From JASMHC01 sp042092935 (lineage in GTDB: Bacteria; Pseudomonadota; Alphaproteobacteria; Rhodobacterales; Rhodobacteraceae): a stretch of DNA of 23,534 nucleotides. The stretch is from the NCBI GenBank assembly GCA_042092935.1, contig JBELFK010000031.1:1-23534 (forward strand), given 5' to 3'. Under the pieces are notes generated by a model. The model saw only the letters and a program-made list of their open reading frames with translations. It was not told the origin of the DNA and ran no database searches. Within the stretch, counting starts at the first letter, position 1, and the number at the start of each line of letters is the position of its first letter. Positions 1 to 7,894 of the stretch are shown here, piece by piece. A program made the position numbers and the translations under genes.

Positions 1-1018
1 TCGGGGCGAGATTGCGGGCTTTGTTAAACTCTTGCAACCGCGCAAACACATCGACACCAAGTTGACGATACAGATCGAGAAGATCGACCAGCACCCAGTT
101 TTCACGGATCTTGCCATGTTCGACCCGCCAGAAATCAAGCGAACGAAGCAGAACCTCTTTGCCAGCCGGGGCAATACCCATCCAGCCGTCGTCGCTGAGT
201 GTCAAACGCATGTTTGGCCAACCGGTTTCGCACACATAATTCCCTTCGGCCACCCAATGCGACATGAGATCGCCCATGGCGTCCAACTTGCGGTCGGGCA
301 TGGCACGCAGAAATGGGATTTGGTGCCAGTGCCGGAACCCGTCAATCCCGCGGTTGGTGCCGATTCCTGCGGGACCGTACCAGTTGTTCTTGGGATGCCA
401 ATAGCGATCCAGTTGCATCACCGCCGGATCAGGGTCGGCGGGATGCTTGCAAAGATCCGTCAGCATGGCGATCACATGATCGAGCGCCGGCTGCCCGTCA
501 CCGGAAACACTTAAGCCGTCCTGCGTCATCGGCGCGGGCGTGGCCAGAAACTTGCCCAGCTGCGGTGCCATTGGCCATGCATTTGCCTGCATCATCACTT
601 CGGGAATATCCCAGATCGCTTGCATCTCGGTGATCTGATCGCCTTCGATCCGGTAATACTCGTGAAAGCGCATGTGCACCAAATGACCGGTTGGGGGAAT
701 ATCAAGGAATGGGGCCGTGAAGGTCCCCATATAGTTTCCCATCATGCCAATCCAGTCTTGCCCCTCGGGCGTTTGACCCGCCATCACGATCATCTCGCGG
801 CGTTCAAGATCCGCGATCGCCTGTGCCAGAGGCGCATAGGCTGTCCGGTAAAAGGCCGCCCCGCCAGACAGGTCGCCAAAGGGGTGGCACAGGGAAATCT
901 TGGCCTCTGTCGCAAAAACCTTTGAAAGCTCAGTCTGAACACGGGCCGCATCAAAATCGGACAAAGCCGCCCGCAGATCGGCGGTCAGGGCCTTACACTT
1001 GGAAGAAACGTCGCTCAT
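1..1018 (-). CDS. Tandem SnoaL-like (NTF2 superfamily) protein, paralogue A, 3' end cut by window edge
   Basis: An open frame of 339 codons runs from an ATG at 1018 to the left edge without a stop, so the C-terminus is missing. It is probably nearly complete, because its two paralogues here are 334 aa. Two NTF2/SnoaL-type repeats can be seen. The first holds HPFGDLSGG (residues 45-53), an R-x-x-E-Y-Y-R segment (117-123) and DIPEVM (137-142). The second holds WHPKNNWYGPAGIG (207-220), GWPN (266-269) and DFWR plus ENWVLVDLLDL (295-316). These match the proteins at 2416-3420 and 7895-8899. SnoaL-fold proteins act as cyclases, isomerases or hydrolases on small molecules; the substrate here is unknown. 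It is the last visible gene of the leftward ABC operon, 56 nt after the dehydrogenase. No strong ribosome binding site is visible. A palindrome at 1022-1037 covers that position. Confidence 0.85.
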   Translation of the reverse strand, partial: MSDVSSKCKALTADLRAALSDFDAARVQTELSKVFATEAKISLCHPFGDLSGGAAFYRTAYAPLAQAIADLERREMIVMAGQTPEGQDWIGMMGNYMGTFTAPFLDIPPTGHLVHMRFHEYYRIEGDQITEMQAIWDIPEVMMQANAWPMAPQLGKFLATPAPMTQDGLSVSGDGQPALDHVIAMLTDLCKHPADPDPAVMQLDRYWHPKNNWYGPAGIGTNRGIDGFRHWHQIPFLRAMPDRKLDAMGDLMSHWVAEGNYVCETGWPNMRLTLSDDGWMGIAPAGKEVLLRSLDFWRVEHGKIRENWVLVDLLDLYRQLGVDVFARLQEFNKARNLAP

Positions 1019-1021
1019 GTT

Positions 1022-1037
1022 TTTTTGGTCCCAAAAA
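1022..1037. repeat. Perfect palindrome just upstream of the SnoaL paralogue A start
   Basis: The top strand reads TTTTTGG-TC-CCAAAAA, two perfect 7-bp arms around 2 bp, ending 4 bases from the start codon at 1018. The position would suit a translation-modulating hairpin or an operator for an internal promoter. With a 2-nt centre the hairpin would lose its innermost pairs. No function is established. Confidence 0.5.
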
Positions 1038-1074
1038 TTCCCGTGGGGTGTCCCCTCGCCTTCGTCGCCGGATT

Positions 1075-2403
1075 TTACTCGGCTGCATCCCGCCGCGCTG
1101 CCCCTTCGCCATAGGGCACATTGATGCCCCCATAACGGCGCACGCGAATGTTGCATTGTTCCGCATGGCCAACGAAGCCTTCGAGCATACAGAGCCGCGA
1201 GCCGTATTCACCGATCATCGTCGCCGCCTCGTCGGTCAGAACTTTCTGATAACTATGCGTTTTCAGGAATTTACCGACCCAAAGCCCGCCCGTGTATCGC
1301 CCCGCCTTTTTCGTCGGCAGCGTGTGGTTGGTGCCAATCACCTTGTCGCCATTCGAAACGTTTGTGCGCGCGCCGAGGAACAAGGCTCCGTAGCAGGTCA
1401 TATTTTCCAGGAACCAGTCGTCGCGGTCGGTCATGACCTGCACATGTTCCGAAGCGATGTCATCGGCGACGGCGAGCATGTCGTCATAGCTGTCGCAGAG
1501 GATAACCTCGCCGTAGTCTTCCCAACTGACCGACGCCGTGCCAGCGGTCGGGAGGATTTTCAGGATCCGGTCAATTTCGGAAAGCGTTTCTTCGGCCAGC
1601 TTGCGCGAATTGGTCACCAGAACCGCCGGAGAATTATAGCCGTGCTCGGCCTGCCCCAGCAGGTCTGTAGCGCATAATTCAGCGTCTACGGTTTCGTCCG
1701 CAATAACCATGGTTTCGGTCGGACCAGCGAAGAGGTCAATCCCGACCCGACCGAAGAGTTGCCGCTTTGCTTCGGCGACAAAGGCGTTGCCCGGCCCGAC
1801 AAGCAAATGAACCGGCTCAATTGTTTCGGTGCCAATGGCCATGGCACCGACGGCCTGAATGCCGCCGAGAACGTAAATCTCGTGTGCGCCACCAAGATGC
1901 ATGGCGGCGATAACGGCTGGGTTTGGCTCTCCGTTAAAGGGCGGTGTTGCCGCGACGATGCGAGGCACGCCCGCGACCGAGGCCGTCGCCACCGACATAT
2001 GCGCCGAGGCCACCATGGGGAATTTGCCTCCGGGCACGTAGCAGCCAACCGATTGCACGGGGATGTTTTTGTGACCGAGGATCACTCCGGGAAGGGTTTC
2101 GACCTCGATATCCAGCATGCTATCGCGCTGCGCTTGGGCGAAATTGCGCACCTGTTCCTGGGCAAACCGAATGTCCGCCATGTCTTCGGGTGACACTTTG
2201 GCGATGATCGAAGCGATCTCGCCATCAGTTAGGCGATAACTCTCGCGGTCATAGCTGTCGAATTTATTGGCCAAGTCACGAACCGCGGTATCTCCGCGCT
2301 CTTCTATGTCCTTCAAAGTCGCTGAAACAATTGCGGCAGTTTTTACGTCATCCTGGGCGCGATCGGCTTCAGGTTTGCCTCGTTTCAGATAGTCTATGGC
2401 CAT
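1075..2403 (-). CDS. Histidinol-dehydrogenase-superfamily NAD-dependent alcohol dehydrogenase, HpsN-like
   Basis: 442 aa, the usual length for the HisD family. The zinc-site pattern of histidinol dehydrogenase is kept: QAEHG with Gln251 and His254, Asp353 in the NGDKVIGTNH segment, and His413 in GHAEQC. The catalytic Glu-His pair is at 319-320 (SEH). GCYVPGG (120-126) and FAGPTE (225-230) are further family landmarks. True HisD oxidises L-histidinol to histidine. This gene sits among ABC transporter and SnoaL genes rather than in a his operon, and the C-terminal region differs from HisD. Members of this superfamily, such as HpsN (2,3-dihydroxypropane-1-sulfonate 3-dehydrogenase), oxidise other alcohols to acids with NAD. 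A catabolic dehydrogenase acting on the imported substrate is therefore the best inference. The ATG at 2403 follows an AAGGA-type ribosome binding site. It lies 12 nt after the preceding SnoaL gene, so it is co-transcribed. Confidence 0.85.
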   Translation of the reverse strand: MAIDYLKRGKPEADRAQDDVKTAAIVSATLKDIEERGDTAVRDLANKFDSYDRESYRLTDGEIASIIAKVSPEDMADIRFAQEQVRNFAQAQRDSMLDIEVETLPGVILGHKNIPVQSVGCYVPGGKFPMVASAHMSVATASVAGVPRIVAATPPFNGEPNPAVIAAMHLGGAHEIYVLGGIQAVGAMAIGTETIEPVHLLVGPGNAFVAEAKRQLFGRVGIDLFAGPTETMVIADETVDAELCATDLLGQAEHGYNSPAVLVTNSRKLAEETLSEIDRILKILPTAGTASVSWEDYGEVILCDSYDDMLAVADDIASEHVQVMTDRDDWFLENMTCYGALFLGARTNVSNGDKVIGTNHTLPTKKAGRYTGGLWVGKFLKTHSYQKVLTDEAATMIGEYGSRLCMLEGFVGHAEQCNIRVRRYGGINVPYGEGAARRDAAE

Positions 2404-2415
2404 TTTCTTTTCCTT

Positions 2416-3420
2416 TTATTCAGGCGCGGTTGTCTCTGTGCCCGCACTAAATTGAGCGAACAGATCGTAGCCCAACTGCTTCAGCAAATGCGGGATGTCG
2501 ACAAATACCCAGTTTTCGACGAGCAGATCGTCTTCGCGGCGCCACCAATCGCAAACCCGCATGAATACCCTCTTGCCGCTTGCGGGCTGATCTAGGAAGG
2601 GTTTCACCTGAACACCAGTCAATGACGGCCAGCCGCCCGAGCAAATGTAATTGCCGTCGCCGTATCGGGTGAAATGACTGGTCATGCCGTTGCCCGCACC
2701 GCCACCAGACCAACCTTCAAAGACAGATTCAAACGGCACTTGGAAACTTGCAAAGCTCTCTATTCCAACGAAAGAACCAAAGGCGCCAGGGCCATACCAG
2801 ACCATGTTGTCATGCCAATATGGACGCCACTCTTCGTCTTTGGTGGCGAGTTTCGCAAGCATTTCGGTGACCATTTGATAGCTTTTGGCACTCTCCGCTG
2901 GATCCTGAGGAGCCGTGAGAATGCCATCATGGCTGGCTGGGCCTTGGATTAGACCAGTGAAGCCACGGGTAAGGCCCGGACTATCAAGGATTGGCCATTG
3001 GCCAACGGCTACCATCAATTCCGGGATATCAAGAAAGATGTAGCTTTCTACAGCCTTGCCAGACTCCATTCGGTGGAACTCGCCAAAGCGGAGATAGGCA
3101 AGCTCGCCTGAGGCGCGGATGCCAAGCCAATCGCGAGAGAATCGACCAGCGTAATAGCCCGTAGCGCTGATCCAGTCCTGACCTTCAAATGAACCAGACA
3201 TTACAATGTCGTCCCGCCGGTAGAGCCCGTCGAAGGCTGCGGCAAGCGGGGAGATGAGCTGCTCATACAGCCCGAGACCGCCTGCGAGTTCGTTAAACGG
3301 ATGCACAACGTTGACGTTTGCTTCGGGGGTGAAAAAAGCGTCGAAGGCCGGACGAAAGTCGCCAGGATGGCGTTGTGCGGCTGTGAAAGCCAGAAAGGGT
3401 GTACGGTCGAGGATTTCCAT
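2416..3420 (-). CDS. Tandem SnoaL-like (NTF2 superfamily) protein, paralogue B
   Basis: 334 aa with two NTF2/SnoaL repeats. Repeat 1 contains HPFNELAGG (40-48), EFHR (114-117) and DIPELM (131-136). Repeat 2 contains SHDG (163-166), WHDNMVWYGP (202-211), GWPS (263-266) and DWWRRE plus ENWVFVDIPHL (291-312). The same landmarks in the same order occur in the proteins at 1-1018 and 7895-8899, so the three are paralogues. The ATG at 3420 is preferred over an upstream TTG at 3429 because GAGG stands 3 nt before it. The start lies 5 nt after the permease stop codon, which implies tight co-transcription and possibly translational coupling. The role is unknown; an isomerase, cyclase or hydrolase acting on the imported compound is possible by fold. 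Confidence 0.85.
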   Translation of the reverse strand: MEILDRTPFLAFTAAQRHPGDFRPAFDAFFTPEANVNVVHPFNELAGGLGLYEQLISPLAAAFDGLYRRDDIVMSGSFEGQDWISATGYYAGRFSRDWLGIRASGELAYLRFGEFHRMESGKAVESYIFLDIPELMVAVGQWPILDSPGLTRGFTGLIQGPASHDGILTAPQDPAESAKSYQMVTEMLAKLATKDEEWRPYWHDNMVWYGPGAFGSFVGIESFASFQVPFESVFEGWSGGGAGNGMTSHFTRYGDGNYICSGGWPSLTGVQVKPFLDQPASGKRVFMRVCDWWRREDDLLVENWVFVDIPHLLKQLGYDLFAQFSAGTETTAPE

Positions 3421-3425
3421 TGTCC

Positions 3426-4307
3426 TCAACCTTTCACCGCGCCCGCGGTCAGTCCGCTGACGATCTGGCGTTGGAAGATCATCACCAGAATAAACAGAGG
3501 GACCGTCGCTGACACAACAGCGGCAACGGCGAACATGATGTTGCCTTCGGTGTATGTCGTGCCAAGGAACGCGGCGACCTGTGGCATCATGGTGCGATTG
3601 CTTTCCGATAGCAGCATTGTTGAGACCGCGAAGTCGTTATAGGCCAACAGAAAGCTGAACAATCCGGTGGTGATAACCCCCGGCCACATCACGGGGATAA
3701 TGACGCGGCGGAAGGCCTGAAACTGGGTGCAGCCGTCGACCTTGGCGCTTTCGTCGAGTTCCTGCGGGATATTCTTGAAGAATGAATGCAGCATCCAAAG
3801 CGTAAACGGCTGGTTGATCGCCACCAGCACAATGATCGTGGTCGGAAGAATGCCCCAGACGTTCCATTCAAAGAACGGCAGCATATAGCCTGCGACCAAT
3901 GTAATCGGCGGCATGGCGCGGAAGATCAGCGCCGTTATCAGCAGCCAAAACGTGTAATTGTACGACGAGCGGGACAACGCGTAACCGCCCAAGGTTCCAA
4001 TGGTCAGCGAGATACAGACCACGAAGAAACATACGATGAAGGTGTTGATGACATTGCGCAAGAACCCTTCTTCGACCCATGCCCCAAAATAACCGGCGCC
4101 GGTAAATGGTGATCCATATGCCTCTTTTGTGCGCTCACCTGTGAGGGCATTTGTCCAGTCCGCGATGGAAAAGAAGTCTATCTCGACTTTGAAAGACCCC
4201 CAGAAAGTCCACACGAAGGGGAAAGCGGCTGCAATCAGCCAGATAATCACGAATCCTGCGGAAAGGATGCGCAGGGACGTCGGCATTCTTTGAGCTTTTG
4301 AGGCCAT
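3426..4307 (-). CDS. ABC sugar-type transporter permease, MalG/UgpE class
   Basis: 293 aa inner-membrane protein with about six hydrophobic segments, starting near residue 13. The binding-protein-dependent permease (EAA) loop is clear at residues 184-210, with ELDESAKVDG and then IIPVMWPG; this loop docks on the ATPase. Length and the position after a second permease fit the MalG/UgpE subunit of carbohydrate-uptake (CUT1) ABC importers. Its ATG is 1 nt after the stop of the companion permease, and an AAAGGGAAAG ribosome binding site lies inside that gene's 3' end. Substrate specificity cannot be read from the permease. Confidence 0.93.
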   Translation of the reverse strand: MASKAQRMPTSLRILSAGFVIIWLIAAAFPFVWTFWGSFKVEIDFFSIADWTNALTGERTKEAYGSPFTGAGYFGAWVEEGFLRNVINTFIVCFFVVCISLTIGTLGGYALSRSSYNYTFWLLITALIFRAMPPITLVAGYMLPFFEWNVWGILPTTIIVLVAINQPFTLWMLHSFFKNIPQELDESAKVDGCTQFQAFRRVIIPVMWPGVITTGLFSFLLAYNDFAVSTMLLSESNRTMMPQVAAFLGTTYTEGNIMFAVAAVVSATVPLFILVMIFQRQIVSGLTAGAVKG

Positions 4308-4308
4308 G

Positions 4309-5334
4309 TTATGCTTTCCCTTTGAAGTCGCGCCAGGTGCGGATCAGCACCGGAGTCAAAAGAATTGAGACGCCGATGATCGTAATGACAGAGGTCGCTG
4401 CGGCCGAGGATAGCTGACGCGTCTCGCCGCCAAGATCGTTGAAAATTGCCCAGCTGAGAGACCTCGCATGGGCCTCGGCGCTAAAGCCGATGATCGGCTC
4501 GAAGACGCGAAAATTGTCCATCAACTGCATCAGCGCGACGAAAGTCATCAGCGGCATAAGATGCGGTACGATCACGTAGCGAATGCGTTGAAAGCGGGTC
4601 GCACCGTCGATCTGGGCCGCCTCGATCTGGTCGGATGGCAGGGTTTGCAGTCCCGCATAAAAGATAACAAAGGCGAAAGGGGCCGCGTGCCAGATGCCGT
4701 AGACGATGAGGGAAATCCACATCAATCCGGTTGAGGCTTTCAGCGAGAGGCTCGGATCATTTGCCATCCATTGGATTGCGTTTCCCAAGATGCCCCGGCT
4801 GTCGATCATCCAGAACAGGACAAGAGAACCAATGAGCGGGTTGATGACAAACGGAAGAAGCGAGAAGAAAATCACGATGCCCTTTAGGCGGGCCGTGACT
4901 GTGTTGACGGCCAAGGCGATGACAAGACCGGACAGGATGACCATCGGTGTCACGATAAACACGAACACCAGCGTGAACGCCATGGCACGATAAAAGGGAA
5001 GATTGCCAAGCTGGCTAAAGAATTCCCCGAGCGTCGCCGAACTGGCCCATGCGTCAGAAACTTCCTTTAAGGCCAAATGTCCGCGGTCGGCGTAGATGCT
5101 AAAGCCAACGAAACGTCCCAAAGGCTCGGCGTCACGAATTGCCGCCGTTGCTTCTTGGTCGATTGTCGTTTCTTGGGTGCACCCAAATGGGCCGCAGCTT
5201 TCGACGGTGACAAGAACGGCTTCATGCGGGGTGAACAGTGACTGGGTGACAACCGAAACAATGGGCAGCGCGATGAATAGAACCATCGCCAGACCGGTGG
5301 GCAGAAAAAACCAGAAAAAGGTACGATGTCTCAT
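4309..5334 (-). CDS. ABC sugar-type transporter permease, MalF/UgpA class
   Basis: 341 aa inner-membrane permease. The first membrane helix (about 6-30) is followed by a long, probably periplasmic, segment (about 35-110) containing a Cys47/Cys52 pair, and then by about five further helices. The EAA loop is at 238-259 (EAAQIDGATRFQRIR followed by VIVP). The extended loop between helices 1 and 2 recalls MalF-type subunits. The ATG at 5334 has a GAGA-type ribosome binding site. It partners the permease at 3426-4307, the ATPase at 6726-7775 and the binding protein at 5409-6635. Confidence 0.92.
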   Translation of the reverse strand: MRHRTFFWFFLPTGLAMVLFIALPIVSVVTQSLFTPHEAVLVTVESCGPFGCTQETTIDQEATAAIRDAEPLGRFVGFSIYADRGHLALKEVSDAWASSATLGEFFSQLGNLPFYRAMAFTLVFVFIVTPMVILSGLVIALAVNTVTARLKGIVIFFSLLPFVINPLIGSLVLFWMIDSRGILGNAIQWMANDPSLSLKASTGLMWISLIVYGIWHAAPFAFVIFYAGLQTLPSDQIEAAQIDGATRFQRIRYVIVPHLMPLMTFVALMQLMDNFRVFEPIIGFSAEAHARSLSWAIFNDLGGETRQLSSAAATSVITIIGVSILLTPVLIRTWRDFKGKA

Positions 5335-5371
5335 TGTTCTCTATCTGCCTGATTGACGGATGACAAAGGGT

Positions 5372-5397
5372 GGCGAAGGGGAAGAGCCCCCTTCGCC
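5372..5397 (-). terminator. Intercistronic stem-loop between binding protein and permease genes
   Basis: A perfect 10-bp stem, GGCGAAGGGG pairing with CCCCTTCGCC around a 6-nt loop, lies 11 nt downstream of the binding-protein stop. It has no T-rich tail, so full termination is unlikely. Such hairpins after binding-protein genes usually stabilise the upstream mRNA or partly attenuate, giving more binding protein than permease. Confidence 0.7.
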
Positions 5398-5408
5398 AAG
5401 GGCGCCTC

Positions 5409-6635
5409 TTAGAGGAAGCCTTTTTCTTTTGCGGCAGCGATGTATGCTGCTTCGATGTCCTTGAGTGCCTGCTCGGCGCTTTCAGACCCGTTCATGAAGT
5501 CTGTCAATTCCGCACCAAGTGCCGAGTGCATCAGACCCATGTAAGGCAGCATTGGATACGGGATCGTATTCATTGCGGCTGCTTCGAAGACGCCAACGGC
5601 TGCTGGTGTCGGCTCGTATCCGTCGATCAGCCAAACGGCTTGCGTGCGGATTTCTTCGTCTGCCATCATCGAGGGATCGATGCCGTTCATCATGGCCATG
5701 AAGGTCGCTTCTGCTTCTTCATCGCTGATATTTTTGGCGACGGTCCAACCGTCCCACCATAGGGTCGATGCCGGGGTGCTGCCGCCGCCGACTGTCATCG
5801 GACCAGCAATTGCGAACCCGTCAACAACGTCTTGTGGGACGCCCTCTGCGGTCACAAGCGTTGCAGCGCGTGAGCCCCACATGTTCATAAGCGCAACGTT
5901 GCCAGCGCGGAATTCAGCGTTGGTTGCGTTTGAGTCATGCGTCAGGAAGTCAGGGTTCATGTATTCTGACAGCGCCTTCATCATCTCAAGCGTGGCGATG
6001 CCCGCTTCTGTGTTGATGTTTGGCTCGGCTGTGCCTTCTTTGAAGTGCACGCCGCCCATACCGAGGAACATGTTGTTGAATTCCTGCGCGAGGTTCCAGC
6101 CGGCTGCATATGCGCCGCCAACCGGGTTCTCCATGATGCCCTGCTCGCGGATCATTTTTGCGGCTGCAAGCAACTCTTCATAGGTTTTCGGAGGCTCGAC
6201 ACCGATCTGCTCAAGCACGTCGGCGCGGTAAACGAGGTGTTGGGCATTCGCCATGAAGGCCACCGCCATCACTTCGCCACCGATGGTGATAAGCTGGGAT
6301 TTTTTCAGGTCCTGGCCATATTTGGCGACAAGATCATCCAGCGGGCGGATGACGTCTTCGTTCATCAATGCAACGATTGACGAGTTCGCGACGATCGCCG
6401 AGGTGTATTCCGCAGGGTTGCCCTGCATGCCCGGAACGTTGATCTGCTGGTGGTCAGCGGTCAGGTTGGTTGTGACTTCAGCGCCCGTGCACCCTTGTGC
6501 ACCCGCGCCCACGCTTTGGATTGCCGGAAATTCGTTGCCGACAATCGAAACCCGCGCGTTGATTTCGCACGCATATGCTCCGGTTGCCATAAGGGCTGAC
6601 ATTGCGCCAGCGACAGCTACTTTCTTTAGAAACAT
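5409..6635 (-). CDS. ABC transporter solute-binding protein, family 1 (COG1653-like)
   Basis: 408 aa periplasmic binding protein. The N-terminus is a typical Sec signal (Lys-Lys, then a hydrophobic stretch) ending AYA before Cys23; there is no good lipobox, so signal peptidase I cleavage is likely. The mature protein has the family 1 layout: TSAIVANSSIVALMNEDVI near 80-100, PKTYEELLAAA near 150, and a TLWWDGWTVAKN segment near 292-303. A Cys in the N-terminal mature region and another in QGCTG could form a disulfide. GGGAG 7 nt before the ATG at 6635 is a good ribosome binding site. It is encoded between the ATPase and permeases. The family binds sugars, polyols and related compounds; the ligand here is not determined. 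Confidence 0.92.
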   Translation of the reverse strand: MFLKKVAVAGAMSALMATGAYACEINARVSIVGNEFPAIQSVGAGAQGCTGAEVTTNLTADHQQINVPGMQGNPAEYTSAIVANSSIVALMNEDVIRPLDDLVAKYGQDLKKSQLITIGGEVMAVAFMANAQHLVYRADVLEQIGVEPPKTYEELLAAAKMIREQGIMENPVGGAYAAGWNLAQEFNNMFLGMGGVHFKEGTAEPNINTEAGIATLEMMKALSEYMNPDFLTHDSNATNAEFRAGNVALMNMWGSRAATLVTAEGVPQDVVDGFAIAGPMTVGGGSTPASTLWWDGWTVAKNISDEEAEATFMAMMNGIDPSMMADEEIRTQAVWLIDGYEPTPAAVGVFEAAAMNTIPYPMLPYMGLMHSALGAELTDFMNGSESAEQALKDIEAAYIAAAKEKGFL

Positions 6636-6693
6636 GTTCTTCTCCCTGTTTCCTGTTGTTTAGATGCGCCTTGCAACCACGCATCCGTTTAAT

Positions 6694-6712
6694 CTCGGGG
6701 TTTAGCCCCAAG
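6694..6712 (-). other. Small stem-loop between ATPase and binding protein genes
   Basis: On the transcribed strand GGGG and CCCC flank a 5-nt CTAAA loop, extended by CTT/GAG pairs to about 7 bp. It lies 13 nt downstream of the ATPase stop and upstream of the binding-protein ribosome binding site. There is no T tract, so it is more likely an mRNA-processing or stability element than a terminator. Confidence 0.4.
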
Positions 6713-6725
6713 GAAGTTGCGAGGC

Positions 6726-7775
6726 CTAAACCTCAATTCGCCGTCCGGTTTGTCCGTCAAACAGGTGGCAAATGTCGTTCGGGATCGAAATCGAGACCGG
6801 GTCTCCGATTTCAGCCCTATAGGTTTTGTCTGCGCGAACGCTGACCAGAACGCCGTTGACGCGCACCGTGACCATTGTGGCATCGCCCAGAAGTTCGAGT
6901 GAATAGATCGGGGCGGTGATTTGCCCGCCGCTTTCGACAACTTCCGCGTCTTCTGCCCTGAAGCCCAGAGTAACGGACCCATCCGGTGCCTTCGGGTTGG
7001 TGATTTCGGTGTTCTGTGCGGTGAAGACGCCGCCAGCGACAACCCCGTCGATCAGGTTCATCGCCGGTGAGCCGATGAAACCAGCGACGAATGTATTGGC
7101 AGGCTGGTCATAAATCTCGGTCGGACTGCCGACCTGTTGGACAATGCCTTTTTCCATGACAACAACACGATCCGCGAGGGTCATGGCCTCAATCTGATCG
7201 TGGGTGACGTAGATCGTCGTCACCGAAAGCTCATGGCTGAGGTTCTTGATCTGCGCACGTGTCGAGACGCGCAGTTTCGCATCAAGGTTCGACAGAGGCT
7301 CGTCCATCAGGAAGACATTGGGCTGGCGCACGATTGCACGGGCCAAGGCCACACGCTGACGCTGTCCACCGGACAACTCGGCGGGTCTGCGGTGCAAAAA
7401 GTCGTCGAGCTCAACCATGGCCGAGGCGCGACGGACCTTTTCGTCGTGCGTCTTTGGGTCGATCCCGCGCACCTTTAGCGGAAAACGAATGTTTTCGTAG
7501 ACGTTCATATTTGGGTAAAGCGCATAGCTTTGGAATACCATCGCCACATCCCGGTCTTTCGGCTCAAGGTCGTTTACGACCTTGCCATCGATGGTGATTT
7601 CGCCACCGCTGGGGTCTTCCAAACCGGCTATCATGCGCATGGTAGTGGTCTTGCCGCAACCCGAAGGCCCGAGCAGAACAAGGAACTCGCGGTCTGCAAT
7701 TGTCAGGTCGAAATCATCAACACCAACAAAGCTGCCCCAACGCTTTGACACGTTGCGAAGCTGGATCTCAGCCAT
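6726..7775 (-). CDS. ABC transporter ATP-binding protein, MalK/UgpC type
   Basis: 349 aa cytoplasmic ATPase driving the importer. Walker A GPSGCGKTT is at 36-44, the Q-loop Gln at 82, the LSGGQ signature at 134-138, Walker B FLMDEP at 155-160 and the switch His at 192. A C-terminal TOBE/MalK-type regulatory domain follows (about 240-349). The ATG at 7775 is chosen because a strong GGGAGGGG ribosome binding site lies 7 nt upstream and MAEIQLRNVSKRWG is the normal family N-terminus. A frame-extending start at 7817 would lie inside operator 1. It is the first gene of the leftward operon, with the binding protein and two permeases downstream. Confidence 0.95.
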   Translation of the reverse strand: MAEIQLRNVSKRWGSFVGVDDFDLTIADREFLVLLGPSGCGKTTTMRMIAGLEDPSGGEITIDGKVVNDLEPKDRDVAMVFQSYALYPNMNVYENIRFPLKVRGIDPKTHDEKVRRASAMVELDDFLHRRPAELSGGQRQRVALARAIVRQPNVFLMDEPLSNLDAKLRVSTRAQIKNLSHELSVTTIYVTHDQIEAMTLADRVVVMEKGIVQQVGSPTEIYDQPANTFVAGFIGSPAMNLIDGVVAGGVFTAQNTEITNPKAPDGSVTLGFRAEDAEVVESGGQITAPIYSLELLGDATMVTVRVNGVLVSVRADKTYRAEIGDPVSISIPNDICHLFDGQTGRRIEV

Positions 7776-7811
7776 AAACGAACCCCTCCCAGGTAGAATC
7801 GAAACGCATTT

Positions 7812-7839
7812 TTGCATACGCTTGCAAAAATGCTAGACT
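7812..7839 (+). promoter_or_regulatory. Candidate rightward promoter for SnoaL paralogue C and amidohydrolase
   Basis: A -35-like TTGCAT (7812-7817) and a -10-like TAGACT (7834-7839) are separated by 16 bp, with an extended -10 TG two bases upstream. Operator 1 covers the -35 and part of the spacer, a position that suits repression. Predicted by eye only. Confidence 0.45.
7813..7826. promoter_or_regulatory. LacI-family operator 1
   Basis: TGCATACGCTTGCA has the central CG and near-dyad of the LacI/GalR-family consensus TGNAANCGNTTNCA, with one mismatch. The arms extend to TTTTGCA and TGCAAAA (7810-7829). It overlaps the -35 of the candidate rightward promoter and the expected start region of the leftward one, so one repressor could control both arms of the cluster. 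Confidence 0.6.
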
Positions 7840-7859
7840 CTGATGCATCTATTTGGCAA
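7830..7859 (-). promoter_or_regulatory. Candidate leftward promoter for the ABC operon
   Basis: On the minus strand TTGCCA (7859-7854) and TAGCAT (7835-7830) are 18 bp apart, giving a start near 7823 inside operator 1. The -10 box overlaps that of the rightward promoter, so the two promoters would be face-to-face and mutually exclusive. Predicted by eye only. Confidence 0.4.
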
Positions 7860-7867
7860 GACTTTTT

Positions 7868-7881
7868 TGCATACGCATGCA
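7868..7881. promoter_or_regulatory. LacI-family operator 2
   Basis: TGCATACGCATGCA is a dyad with 5-bp arms, TGCAT and ATGCA, around four bases with a central CG. It repeats the first ten bases of operator 1 and its centre is 55 bp away, about five helical turns, allowing paired binding or looping. It lies 13 nt upstream of the start codon of the rightward SnoaL gene. Confidence 0.6.
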
Positions 7882-7894
7882 GACACGAGGGCAC

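Noticed and set aside
823..1677. Long + strand open frame of 284 codons opposite the dehydrogenase gene
   Set aside because: It is antisense to the conserved HisD-superfamily gene, spans the intergenic gap, and its product shows no domain pattern; it is a GC-rich shadow.
1075..2403. Histidine biosynthesis gene hisD
   Set aside because: No his genes nearby; the neighbours are solute uptake and SnoaL genes, so a catabolic member of the superfamily is more likely.
7776..7817. Upstream start of the ABC ATPase adding 14 residues
   Set aside because: The extension covers operator and promoter sequence; a strong ribosome binding site stands before the ATG at 7775.
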